NCBI RefSeq assembly: GCF_018614055.1
Contig: NZ_JAGGPB010000020.1
Coordinates: 165,012-229,011, forward strand
DNA from: Streptomyces sp. ISL-98
Lineage (GTDB): Bacteria > Actinomycetota > Actinomycetes > Streptomycetales > Streptomycetaceae
Direction of reading: 5' to 3'
Length of the DNA stretch: 64,000 nt
Shown here: piece after piece, positions 25,470 to 33,862 of the stretch
How positions within the stretch are numbered: the first letter of the stretch is position 1
Layout: the number at the start of each line of letters is the position of its first letter
The notes under the pieces: generated by a model
The model's input: only the letters and a program-made list of their open reading frames with translations
Databases searched by the model: none
What the model was told of the DNA's origin: nothing
Program-made: the position numbers and the translations under genes

Positions 25470-26977
25470 CGACGGAGAGTGCATTCGCGCCCCACACCGA
25501 CCAGGCCGCAGCCGTGCCGCGCCCGGCCGCCTCGATCCGTCCGCAACGGAGCGTCGCCCGCCACAGGGCCGCCCCGCTCCCCGCGCGCGGCATCCGCCGG
25601 CACGGACCCGTGACGGGACTGCTCGCGGCCGACGCTCTCGCGCCGGTCCTGGCGCTGGCGCTGGTGCCCGGACCGGCCTGGCCCGTAACCGCGTTCGCCC
25701 TGCTCGTGACGGGTCAGCTGGTGCTGCACAGCTGCCGGGGCCTCTACCGGCCGCGCCTGTCCCCGTCGGCGATCGCCGAACTGCCGACACTCTTCGTCCT
25801 GGCCTTGGTCCTGTGGTTCGCCGCCACCGAGGCCCTTATGGTGTACGACTCCCGGTATGCCATCGGCTGGACCGCACTGGTCGGCGCGGTCGCGGCGCAG
25901 GCGCTCGTCGGCTGTGCAGGGCGGGCCGTGGTCCGCGAGGCCCGGCGCAGGTCGGGCGCCCGGCGGCCGCAGTCGGCGCTCGTCGTGGGCCACGGGCAGG
26001 TCGCGCGGCGCGTGACGGCGGCGCTGTACGAGCGCGCCGAGTACGGGCTGCGCCCGGTGGGCCAGGTCGGGACCGCGCAGGTCCCGGCACACGGGCCCGC
26101 GCGCATCGCGGCCGCGCGGGCCGCACAGGCCCAGGCCGCGCCGCTGCCCGTCCTCGCCACCCTGGAGGACGTCAGCCGTGCGGTCGTCCAGAACACCGTG
26201 CGCCACGCCGTCTTCACCCACCCGCCCGCATCGGCCCCCGACACGGCCGCGCTCGTCGATCTCTTCGCCGAGCACGGCTGCCGGCTGTGGCTGGTCGACA
26301 GCACAGTCGCCGGGACGGTCACCCCCAGCCGTACAGCGGACACCGACCACCTGTGGGGATTCGCCGTACAGCCGCTCCGCACCGGACTCCACCGGCCGTT
26401 CGCACGCGCGGGCAAGCGGGCCATGGACGCCCTGCTGGCCGCCGTCGCCCTGGTCGCGGCAGCACCCGTCATGGGGCTCTGCGCACTCGCCGTACGGCTC
26501 TCCGACGGACCCGGCGTCATCTTCCGGCAGGAGCGCATCGGCCTGCACGGCCGGCCCTTCATCCTGCTGAAGTTCCGTACGCTCTGCCCGGCCAACGAGC
26601 ACGAGTCCGCGACGCGCTGGAGCGTCGCACTCGACCGGCGGATGAGCCACGTCGGCAGTCTGCTGCGGCGCTCCTCCCTCGACGAACTGCCACAGCTGTG
26701 GAACGTGCTGCGCGGCGACATGAGCCTGGTCGGTCCACGGCCCGAACGTCCCTACTTCGTCAACAAGTTCAGCCACAGCTACCCCGGCTACCGGGCCCGC
26801 CACCGGATGCCCGTCGGCATCACCGGTCTCGCCCAGGTGCACGGACTGCGCGGCGACACCTCCATCGAGGACCGCGCCCGCTTCGACAACCACTACATCG
26901 AGACCTGGTCGCCCTGGCAGGACGTGTGCATCCTCGCGCGCACCGCCGCTTCCCTGTTCCGGCTCGGAGGCAGCTGA
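25466..26977 (+). CDS. Undecaprenyl-phosphate sugar phosphotransferase (WcaJ/WbaP type)
   Basis: This 503-residue membrane protein starts polysaccharide synthesis by placing a sugar 1-phosphate on undecaprenyl phosphate. The N-terminal half has several hydrophobic helices (about 45-140) and a CoA-binding-like Rossmann domain (SALVVGHGQVARRV). The C-terminal bacterial sugar transferase domain (about 305-500) opens with the membrane hairpin KRAMDALLAAVALVAAAPVM. It continues GVIFRQERIGLHGRPF, LKFRT, RRSSLDELPQLWNVLRGDMS and LVGPRPERPYFV, and the closing PVGITGLAQVHGLRGDT. All motifs of the catalytic domain are present. It is translationally coupled to the upstream GT4 by ATGA and followed three bases later by the polymerase gene. 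Confidence 0.92.
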   Translation: MTTESAFAPHTDQAAAVPRPAASIRPQRSVARHRAAPLPARGIRRHGPVTGLLAADALAPVLALALVPGPAWPVTAFALLVTGQLVLHSCRGLYRPRLSPSAIAELPTLFVLALVLWFAATEALMVYDSRYAIGWTALVGAVAAQALVGCAGRAVVREARRRSGARRPQSALVVGHGQVARRVTAALYERAEYGLRPVGQVGTAQVPAHGPARIAAARAAQAQAAPLPVLATLEDVSRAVVQNTVRHAVFTHPPASAPDTAALVDLFAEHGCRLWLVDSTVAGTVTPSRTADTDHLWGFAVQPLRTGLHRPFARAGKRAMDALLAAVALVAAAPVMGLCALAVRLSDGPGVIFRQERIGLHGRPFILLKFRTLCPANEHESATRWSVALDRRMSHVGSLLRRSSLDELPQLWNVLRGDMSLVGPRPERPYFVNKFSHSYPGYRARHRMPVGITGLAQVHGLRGDTSIEDRARFDNHYIETWSPWQDVCILARTAASLFRLGGS

Positions 26978-26979
26978 GC

Positions 26980-28323
26980 ATGACCTTCGCATGGACCGTG
27001 GCGCCGGCCCTCGTACCGCAGGAGCGCACCAACCGGTGGTGGCCACCGTTCCGGCTCCTCCCGCTGATCGCCATCGTGCTGCTGCTGACGGCCCCGGTCG
27101 AGACCCCGGGAGCCGGAGCGACGGGCCGTGTCACCCCGGCCGACGTCGCGTCGGTCGTCGCGGTGGCCTTCTGCGTGGGGTACGCGGTGCACCGCAGGGC
27201 GCGGCCGCTGACACCGGCCGCCGCCGCCGTCCTGGGCATCCCCGCCGTGGGCTTCGCCGTGGCGACGGTCACCGCCGCCGACCCGGCGGCCGCCCTCCCA
27301 GGCTTCGTCCGCTACCTCCAGGTCTTCGTCCTGGTCCCGGCCGCCGTCGTGTTCCTGGTCCGCGATGCGCGCGACTTCCGGATCGTCACCTGGTGCGTGG
27401 TCGCGCTGGCGCTCTTCCAGGGCGCGACGGGGGTCTACCAGTACGTCACCGGGACCGGCGCGTCGTACATGGGCGCGGACGTCCGGGCCGTGGGCACCTT
27501 CGGCCCGTCCGACGTCATGGGGATGGCCACGGTGGTCGCCTACGGCCTCCTGGCCGCCATCGCCCTGACACTCCGTACGCCCGCGAACCCGCCCCCCTGG
27601 CTGCGCCCCTGCGCACTCGCGGCCGCCGCAGCCCTCGTCGTCCCGCTGGTGCTGTCCTTCAGCCGCGGCGCGTGGATCGCCACGGCGGTCGCCGCCCTCG
27701 CCGTGATCCTGCTGACCGGCCTGCGCCAGGCGGTACGCGCGCTGGCCGTACTCGCCGCCGTCGCCGTCATCCTCGTCGGAGGCCTGGGCATCGGCTCCGA
27801 GATGATCTCCCAGCGCCTCACCAGCATCACCCAGGTGACCGACGCCCCCGACCGGTCGGTCAACGACCGGTACATGATGTGGGCGGCGGCGGCCCGCATG
27901 TGGCGCGAGGAGCCCGCCACCGGGGTCGGCCTCAAGGGATTCCCCGCCCACCGCGACGGGCACGCGTCGATCGGCCTCTCCTCGGGCAGCGACACGGCGG
28001 GCGCGGGCCAGACCTTCCAGAAGCAGCCGCTGCTCTCGCCGCACAACATGTACCTGCTGGTGCTCAGCGAGCAGGGCCTGATCGGCCTCACCACGTTCGT
28101 GGGCAGCCTGGCGGCGGTCCTGCTGGTCGGCCTGCGCAGACTGACCCACTCCCGCGGGCGAGCCACGGACTGCGGCCTGGTGGCCGTCGGCCTGATGATC
28201 TGGCAGACCGTCGACTTCCTGTACGCCGACATCGGCGGCGCCTCGACGGTCCTGACCGGAGTGGTGCTGGGCCTGGCGGCATGGTGGGCGCTGGCGGAGC
28301 CGGACGAGGCGGTCACCCCATGA
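26980..28323 (+). CDS. O-antigen ligase/polymerase-like membrane protein (Wzy-like)
   Basis: This 447-residue polytopic membrane protein has about eleven hydrophobic segments and the Wzy_C/O-antigen ligase pattern. A central block LVLSFSRGAWIATAVAALAV is followed by a large external loop (about 290-375) with NDRYMMWAAAARMWREEP and GVGLKGFPAHRDGH. The loop ends SPHNMYLLVLSEQGLIGLTTF, where the conserved histidine and the E-x-G-L segment lie. Such proteins polymerise lipid-linked repeat units outside the membrane or ligate glycans. Within this locus polymerisation of the exopolysaccharide is the likelier role. The last four bases overlap the flippase start. Confidence 0.87.
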   Translation: MTFAWTVAPALVPQERTNRWWPPFRLLPLIAIVLLLTAPVETPGAGATGRVTPADVASVVAVAFCVGYAVHRRARPLTPAAAAVLGIPAVGFAVATVTAADPAAALPGFVRYLQVFVLVPAAVVFLVRDARDFRIVTWCVVALALFQGATGVYQYVTGTGASYMGADVRAVGTFGPSDVMGMATVVAYGLLAAIALTLRTPANPPPWLRPCALAAAAALVVPLVLSFSRGAWIATAVAALAVILLTGLRQAVRALAVLAAVAVILVGGLGIGSEMISQRLTSITQVTDAPDRSVNDRYMMWAAAARMWREEPATGVGLKGFPAHRDGHASIGLSSGSDTAGAGQTFQKQPLLSPHNMYLLVLSEQGLIGLTTFVGSLAAVLLVGLRRLTHSRGRATDCGLVAVGLMIWQTVDFLYADIGGASTVLTGVVLGLAAWWALAEPDEAVTP

Positions 28324-30596
28324 CGCAGGAGGACCCCGGCAAGGTGCTGTGCGCAGTCCAGGACGAGCCGCGCGTGTCGCAGGCGGAGGTGCCGGACGCA
28401 GAACACAGTGCGGCGGCACAGGCGACCGTTCGACCCGCGAGGAGACGCCCCAGCGCGGCACTGCCCCCCGGCACGACGTCCGTACCCACCACGTTCCCGC
28501 GAAGCGCACAGCCTTCGGAGGCCACGACGCGGGGCACGGCGAACCCGCGAACGGACCGCGACAAGCCCCCCGCCGTTGCCGACACGAAGCCGCCGGGAGG
28601 GGACGTGCAGGGGCGCTCCCCGCAGGGTGTCGAACACAGTTTGGGCGGCGTACAAACACACCCCCCCGCCCGTTCGGCACCCGAGGAGACGCCCGGGCGC
28701 GGCACCGCCGCCGAAGGCACCGCGCCACGCCCGGCAGCTCGGCGGACGGAGTCCGGCGCAGCCGTACGAAGCCCGGGAGGCCCGCAGGGGCCGTGCGGCG
28801 CGAGTGCGGCATCCGAGATGGGGTCGCCCCAGCGCGGCACCGCCCCCGAAGCCACCGAGCCGGCGCCCGCCCCGCCCCCGGGTAGGACATCGCGTACCGC
28901 ATCGCCCATGCCCACCCCGCTCCCGCGAAGCGCATCGCGTACCGCATCGCCCGCCAAAGGCACCAAAGCAGCCACCCCCGCTCCGCCGCAGTTGGGGCGC
29001 TTCCTCGTCCGGGCCGCCGCGGTAACCGCCGGGCTGACCGCGGTAGGGGCGCTGCTCGGGCTCGTGCGGGATCAGGCGATCGCCCACCTCTTCGGCGCCA
29101 GCGTCGACAGCGATGCGTTCCTGATCGCCTGGACCGTGCCCGAGATGGCGTCCACGCTCCTCATCGAGGACGCGATGGCGCTGCTGCTCGTCCCCGCGTT
29201 CAGCTACGCCCTCGCCCACCGCGCGCAGGGCGGCCACTCCCCGTCGCAGGACCCCGTACGCGCGCTGGTCGCCGCCAGCCTTCCCCGGCTGTTCGCCCTG
29301 CTGGCCTGCGCCGCCGGGCTGTTGATCCTGGCGGCGCCCTTGGTCGTACGGGCCCTCGCGCCGGGGTTCAGCGACCCCCGGCTGGCCGTGGACTGCACGC
29401 GCCTGACGGCGGTGACCGTGGTCACCTTCGGCATCACCGGATACTTCAGCGCCGCCCTGCGCGCGCACGGCAGGTTCGTCCCGCCGGCCGGCGTCTACGC
29501 CGCGTACAACGTCGGGATCATCGGCACGATGCTGGCCCTGCACTCTCTGTGGGGGGTGCGCGCCGCCGCGGCCGGGGTCGCCGTGGGCAGCCTGCTGATG
29601 ATCCTGACCCAACTGCCCACCTTCGCCAGCCTCGTGCGGCTGAAGCACCGCCGAAGCGCCTTCCACCACCTCCACCACCTCCGCCACCTCCGCCGCCCAG
29701 GCCGCCCGCGCCGCCCCCGCCGGACCACCCCCGCCCCCCTGCTCGGCGCAGCCGTCCTCGCCCCGGTCGTACTCTTCGCGCTCAGCCGCCAGTCCCAGGT
29801 CCTCGTGGAGCGCTTCCTCGCCTCCTCACTGCCCGCCGGCGCCATCTCCCATCTGAACTACGCGCAGAAGGTCGCGCAGATGCCGATGACGCTGTCGCTC
29901 ATGATCTGTACGGTGACCTTCCCCGTCGTCGCCCAGGCGATGGCCGACGGCGAACGGGAAAGGGCCCGCCGCAGGGTCGAACGCGACCTGGCGCTGGCCG
30001 GCGCGGTCGTCCTGCTCGGCACCGCACTCGTCCTGGGATACGCGCCCCAGATCATCGAAGTCCTCTTCGAGCGGGGTGCGTTCGACGCGCAGGACACCAC
30101 GACGACCGCCACCGTCATGCGGGTCTACGCCGCCGGGCTGCTCGGACACTGCCTGACGGGCGCCCTGAGCAGGCCGTTCTTCTCCACGGGACGGCCCACC
30201 TGGTACCCGGTCGCCGCGATGGCCACCGGACTCCTGGTCACCGTCGCCGTCGGCGCGGCCGCGGTCGGCCGCTTCGGCGTCTTCGGCATCGCGGCGGCCA
30301 ACGCCGCCGGCATCAGCGCGACGGCGCTGCTGCTGCTCAGCGGTCTCGGTTCGCGCGTGGTCTCCATCCACGTCCGGTCCGTCAGCGCCGCACTCGGGCG
30401 GCTGACCGCGGCGGCGGCGGTGGCGGGCGCGGTGGGCTGGACGACCGGCCCGCTGATCCCCGACGCCCTGCTGAGTGTGGCCGTCGGCTGCCTCCTCGTT
30501 CCTACCGCATTCGTCCTCACCGGAGTTGCCGTAAGAGCTCCTGAGGTCGTTCAAGCGCTGGCCCTCACCCGACAGAGGTTCCGTCATGGCTCCTGA
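28320..30596 (+). CDS. MurJ/MviN-family lipid-linked oligosaccharide flippase with long low-complexity N-terminus
   Basis: This 758-residue protein has two parts. Residues 1-224 are low-complexity and rich in Ala, Pro, Gly, Arg, Thr and Ser, with recurring pieces such as RGTA and PRSA. Residues 225-758 are a MurJ/MviN-like flippase of the MOP superfamily, with AAAVTAGLTAVGALLGLVRD, SDAFLIAWTVPEM, LLLVPAFSY, ISHLNYAQKVAQMPMTL and a late FFSTGRPTWYP. Near 430-460 a basic His/Arg-rich loop interrupts the helices. It is probably the Wzx-like flippase of this locus rather than the essential MurJ. The ATG overlaps the polymerase stop, and the 3' end overlaps the deacetylase gene by 11 bases. The N-terminal extension has no recognised function. 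Confidence 0.83.
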   Translation: MTQEDPGKVLCAVQDEPRVSQAEVPDAEHSAAAQATVRPARRRPSAALPPGTTSVPTTFPRSAQPSEATTRGTANPRTDRDKPPAVADTKPPGGDVQGRSPQGVEHSLGGVQTHPPARSAPEETPGRGTAAEGTAPRPAARRTESGAAVRSPGGPQGPCGASAASEMGSPQRGTAPEATEPAPAPPPGRTSRTASPMPTPLPRSASRTASPAKGTKAATPAPPQLGRFLVRAAAVTAGLTAVGALLGLVRDQAIAHLFGASVDSDAFLIAWTVPEMASTLLIEDAMALLLVPAFSYALAHRAQGGHSPSQDPVRALVAASLPRLFALLACAAGLLILAAPLVVRALAPGFSDPRLAVDCTRLTAVTVVTFGITGYFSAALRAHGRFVPPAGVYAAYNVGIIGTMLALHSLWGVRAAAAGVAVGSLLMILTQLPTFASLVRLKHRRSAFHHLHHLRHLRRPGRPRRPRRTTPAPLLGAAVLAPVVLFALSRQSQVLVERFLASSLPAGAISHLNYAQKVAQMPMTLSLMICTVTFPVVAQAMADGERERARRRVERDLALAGAVVLLGTALVLGYAPQIIEVLFERGAFDAQDTTTTATVMRVYAAGLLGHCLTGALSRPFFSTGRPTWYPVAAMATGLLVTVAVGAAAVGRFGVFGIAAANAAGISATALLLLSGLGSRVVSIHVRSVSAALGRLTAAAAVAGAVGWTTGPLIPDALLSVAVGCLLVPTAFVLTGVAVRAPEVVQALALTRQRFRHGS
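28400..28985 (+). repeat. Low-complexity GC-rich segment encoding the flippase N-terminal extension
   Basis: The DNA contains internal echoes: a CGCATCGCGTACCGCATCGC-like string occurs twice between about 28890 and 28950, and GACGCCC-(C/G)-GCGCGGCAC strings recur near 28442, 28690 and 28830. It reads without stops in several frames on both strands. Confidence 0.5.
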
Positions 30597-31374
30597 AACG
30601 GCGACCCGTAGCGCCGCATCCCCCAAGCTCAACCCCCAGTCCCGGCCCGCCGAGGCCGGCCCTCCGCACAATGCCCCGCCGTGGATCCTGATGTACCACT
30701 CGGTGGGCGACCCGACGGACGACCCGTACGGCATCACCGTCGCCCGGGACCGGCTCGACCACCAGCTGGCCTGCCTGCGCCGCCGAAGACTCACCGGCGT
30801 CGACGTCGGTACGCTCCTGCGCGCCCACGCGGCCGGCCGCTCCCGCGGCCTGGTCGGCCTCACTTTCGACGACGGTTACGCCGACTTCCTCCACGAGGCG
30901 CTGCCGGTGCTGCGGCGGCACGACTGCACGGCGACCGTGTTCGTCCTGCCGGGCCGCCTCGGCGGCTCCAACGAGTGGGACCCGCTCGGCCCGCGCAAGC
31001 CGCTGCTGACCGGGGACGAGATCAGGGCGGTCGCCGAGTCCGGCATGCAGATCGGCTCGCACGGCCTGTACCACCGGTCCCTGACCGAGGCCTCCGACGA
31101 CGTACTGCGCCAGGAGACGCACCACAGCCGGGAGTTGATCCGCGACCTCACGGGCACTGTCCCCGACACCTTCTGCTATCCGTACGGCACCGTCGACCGG
31201 CGGGCGGCCGACGCGGTGCGCGACGCCGGGTACACGTACGGCTTCGCCATCGACCCCGGCCCGCTGCTCGGCCCGTACGCCCTGCCCCGTACGCACATCA
31301 GTCACGCCGACCGGAGCGTCCGCCTCGGCGTGAAGCACCTGCGGCACCGCTTCGCCCGCCGGACCGCCCGGTGA
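30586..31374 (+). CDS. Polysaccharide deacetylase family protein (NodB-like, CE4)
   Basis: This 262-residue protein begins, after a 30-residue polar leader, with ILMYHSVGDPTDDPYGI. It carries the CE4 motif 1 GLTFDDGYADFLHEALPVL (the TFDDG catalytic and metal aspartates), motif 2 QIGSHGLYHRSLT (H-x3-H metal ligands), and the later FCYPYGTVDRRAADAVRDAGY, which is motif 3. These features predict metal-dependent N- or O-deacetylation of a sugar. No signal peptide is evident, unlike many secreted deacetylases, so it may act on the lipid-linked unit inside the cell. It overlaps the flippase gene by 11 bases and the next glycosyltransferase by four (GTGA). Confidence 0.9.
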   Translation: MAPETATRSAASPKLNPQSRPAEAGPPHNAPPWILMYHSVGDPTDDPYGITVARDRLDHQLACLRRRRLTGVDVGTLLRAHAAGRSRGLVGLTFDDGYADFLHEALPVLRRHDCTATVFVLPGRLGGSNEWDPLGPRKPLLTGDEIRAVAESGMQIGSHGLYHRSLTEASDDVLRQETHHSRELIRDLTGTVPDTFCYPYGTVDRRAADAVRDAGYTYGFAIDPGPLLGPYALPRTHISHADRSVRLGVKHLRHRFARRTAR

Positions 31375-33173
31375 AGGCGCTGCACATCATCACGGGTCTC
31401 GGCGTCGGCGGCGCCGAACGGCAGCTGAGGCTGCTGCTGCGGCATCTTCCGCTGCCCTGCGACGTGGTGACGCTGACGAATCCGGGCGCGGTGGCGGTAG
31501 GGCTGCGCGCGGACGGCGTCCGGGTCACGCACCTCGGAATGATCGGCAACCGTGACGTGACGGCGCTGCCGCGGCTGACCCGGCTCATCCGCCGGGGACG
31601 GTACGACCTCGTGCACACGCACCTGTACCGCGCGTGCGTCTACGGACGGATCGCCGCGAGGCTGGCCGGGGTCCGCGCGACCGTCGCAACCGAGCACTCG
31701 CTGGGCGAGGCGGAGATCGAGGGCCGCCCGCTGACGCCGGGCACGCGCGCGCTGTACCTCGGCACCGAACGCCTCGGCTCGGCGACCGTCGCCGTCTCCG
31801 CCACGGTCGCCGCCCGCCTGCGCGACTGGGGCGTACCGGCGGAGCGAATCCACGTCGTACCGAACGGAATCGACGCAGCGAGCTTCCGCTACGACCCCGA
31901 GCTCCGCCGCTCCACCCGCACACAACTGGGCATCCCCGCCGATGCCTTCGTGGTCGGCGGGGTGGGCCGACTGGTCCCCGGAAAGCGCTTCGACGTACTG
32001 GTACGCGCGGTGGCGGCCCTGCCCGACGCATGGCTGCTCCTGGCAGGCGAGGGCCCGGAAGGCCCCGCGCTGCGAACCCTGGCGACCCGGCTCGGCGCGG
32101 CACACAGGATCCGCTTCCTGGGCGAATGCGACGCGGGGGAGGGGGCGAGGTCCGACGACGCGCCGGCCGACCGTACGGGCGACGCATCAGCCGGCGAATC
32201 CGGCGTCGGCCTGCCGGCGGCCCGTACACGCGCCGCAGGAACCCGGGCCGGCGGCATCCGCACGGCCACAAGCACAGTGCCAGGCACCCGTACGCCCGAC
32301 AGGACCACCGGCCCCGCATCCGCCGACGGTTCTCCCACCGACGCGGCCCGGTGCGGCGGCTGTTGCGACGCAGTGGGCGCCGCCCTAGGCAGCAGTGCCC
32401 CGCGCAGCCGTATGCCGGACAGGGCCGCCCCGTACAGCCATACGTGCGTCGCAACCGGCCCGGCAGCGGCCGACGGTACTGGTGCCGACGCCTCCCCGGG
32501 CAGCAGTGCCGTCCGCAGCCGCACGCCCGACATGGGCACCCTCGTCGCACCCGGTAAGGCGGCCGCCGACGGTACTCGCGCCGACAGCGACCGGTGCAGC
32601 GGCTGTTGCGACGCAGTGGTCGGCGCCTCCGGCAGCAGTGCCCCGCGCAGCCGTACGCCGGACAGGGCCGCCCCGTACAGCCATACGTGCGTCGCAACCG
32701 GCCCGGCAGCGGCCGACGGTACTGGTGCCGACGCCGCCCCCGGCAGCAGCGCCCCCCGCAGCGGCATCCCCCGCGCCGCCCGCGCGCGCCCCCTGTCCCC
32801 CCGCATCCCCGCGCTTCTCTCCGCGATGGATGCCTTCGTCTCCGCGTCCCGCGAAGAGGCCTTCGGGCTGGCCGTCGTGGAGGCGCTGGCCGCCGGGCTG
32901 CCCGTACTGCACAGCGCCTGTCCGGCCATCGACGACCTCCCCGCCGGTCAGTCGCCGGGAGCCCGGCGCATCGGCGGCGATGCCGGCGAGCTGACGGCGG
33001 CCCTCCAGCAGCAGCGGCAGCAGATGCGGACGGAGGGCGACGTACGCCGGTTTTCGCCGCCCCCCGTCGTCAGCCACTACGACATCGCGCGCAGCAGCGA
33101 ACGCCTCATGGAGGTCTACGCGCACGCGCTCGCCAGCACGACCACCCCCTCAACCAAGGGAGCATGCCAATGA
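31371..33173 (+). CDS. Family 4 glycosyltransferase split by a ~224-residue repetitive insert
   Basis: The protein is 600 residues, whereas a GT4 of this type is usually about 370-390. Residues 1-255 form a normal GT-B start: ALHIITGLGVGGAERQLRLL, LVHTHLYRACVYGRIAARL, VVPNGIDAASFRYD, and VGGVGRLVPGKRFDVLVRAV up to IRFLGECD. The expected continuation ALLSAMDAFVSASREEAFG and VVEALAAGLPV begins only at residue 481. Between lie about 224 residues rich in Ala, Gly, Thr, Ser and Arg, made of approximate 40-residue units containing GSSAPRSR-PDR, GPAAADGT and RC-GCCDAV. The insert falls at a loop before the donor-binding helix, so the fold could survive. The GTG start is coupled to the deacetylase stop. 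Confidence 0.85.
   Translation: MKALHIITGLGVGGAERQLRLLLRHLPLPCDVVTLTNPGAVAVGLRADGVRVTHLGMIGNRDVTALPRLTRLIRRGRYDLVHTHLYRACVYGRIAARLAGVRATVATEHSLGEAEIEGRPLTPGTRALYLGTERLGSATVAVSATVAARLRDWGVPAERIHVVPNGIDAASFRYDPELRRSTRTQLGIPADAFVVGGVGRLVPGKRFDVLVRAVAALPDAWLLLAGEGPEGPALRTLATRLGAAHRIRFLGECDAGEGARSDDAPADRTGDASAGESGVGLPAARTRAAGTRAGGIRTATSTVPGTRTPDRTTGPASADGSPTDAARCGGCCDAVGAALGSSAPRSRMPDRAAPYSHTCVATGPAAADGTGADASPGSSAVRSRTPDMGTLVAPGKAAADGTRADSDRCSGCCDAVVGASGSSAPRSRTPDRAAPYSHTCVATGPAAADGTGADAAPGSSAPRSGIPRAARARPLSPRIPALLSAMDAFVSASREEAFGLAVVEALAAGLPVLHSACPAIDDLPAGQSPGARRIGGDAGELTAALQQQRQQMRTEGDVRRFSPPPVVSHYDIARSSERLMEVYAHALASTTTPSTKGACQ
32348..32734 (+). repeat. Direct repeat with 243-bp period inside the GT4 gene
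   Basis: The segment at 32348-32491 recurs at 32591-32734, exactly 243 bases (81 codons) later. From GCAGTGCCCC onward about 100 bases are the same except for one base. A more diverged half copy lies between them and partial copies flank them. The period keeps the reading frame. Confidence 0.85.
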
Positions 33174-33862
33174 CCGAGTCGCCCGAGCAGCAGCCCGCCG
33201 CCGCCCCCGGACGGATCAGCCGGCTCCTCGCGAGGATCACCCCCCTGCCCCTGTGCGCAGTCCTCGGCGCGGCGTGCGGTGTTTCGTACGGCGTCCTCAA
33301 GGCGCCCGAGTACGCCGCCACCAGCTACGTCGTCGCCGTGCCCGCCCAGAACGCCGAGCCCGGCTCGGCCCTCGGGTACGCCCAGGCCTACGGCCGTATC
33401 GCCACCAGCGACTCGACCATCGCCTACGCGCGCGGCGCCGCCGGAGTACCGGACACGCACACGCTCCGTACGCACGTACAGACCGAGACGTCTCCCGATT
33501 CGCCGATGATCGCCATCACCGGCACATCCACCAAACCGCGCCAGGCGGCGCACATCGCCAACGCCGTCGCCAACGCCGTCTACGTGAGCAGCAATCACAT
33601 CTCCAAAAACACCGGAGTCAAGCTGCTGGTCTTCTCCCCGGCCATCACCCCGACGGAGCCGGCCTCCCCGTCCGTCCCGATCGGCGCGGCCGTGGGTACG
33701 TGCGCCGGCGGTCTCATCGGCGGCCTTGTCCTCCTCGTACGGCCGCGCCGCACGCACCGCGCGCGCGGCACCGCACCGGCCTCGGTACCCGCACCGGCCC
33801 AAGGCCAGGACCAGCACCACGCACACAACAACGCCTCCTCCTCCGAGCGGGAGCTGGTGTGA
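33170..33862 (+). CDS. Wzz/YveK-like chain-length determinant protein
   Basis: This 230-residue protein has the layout of polysaccharide co-polymerases. A first transmembrane segment (about 26-45, LCAVLGAACGVSYGVL) is followed by an extracytoplasmic region with YAATSYVVAVPA, RIATSDSTIAYARGA and TGTSTKPRQAAHIANAVANA. A second transmembrane segment (about 172-192, IGAAVGTCAGGLIGGLVLLV) precedes a polar Ala/Gln/His-rich tail. There is no attached tyrosine kinase domain. It should control chain length together with the Wzy-like polymerase. The ATG at 33170 has GGGAG seven bases upstream and overlaps the GT4 stop; an ATG two codons earlier is too close to that site. Confidence 0.83.
   Translation: MTESPEQQPAAAPGRISRLLARITPLPLCAVLGAACGVSYGVLKAPEYAATSYVVAVPAQNAEPGSALGYAQAYGRIATSDSTIAYARGAAGVPDTHTLRTHVQTETSPDSPMIAITGTSTKPRQAAHIANAVANAVYVSSNHISKNTGVKLLVFSPAITPTEPASPSVPIGAAVGTCAGGLIGGLVLLVRPRRTHRARGTAPASVPAPAQGQDQHHAHNNASSSERELV

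Noticed and set aside
28320..30596. Flippase as the essential lipid II flippase MurJ
   Set aside because: It is embedded in an exopolysaccharide operon with polymerase and initiating transferase and carries an unrelated N-terminal extension; a Wzx-like role fits better, though sequence alone cannot exclude MurJ activity.
32120..32810. Insert in the GT4 gene as a separate gene or insertion sequence
   Set aside because: No transposase, no terminal inverted repeats, no start with ribosome-binding site, and the frame continues through it on both sides.
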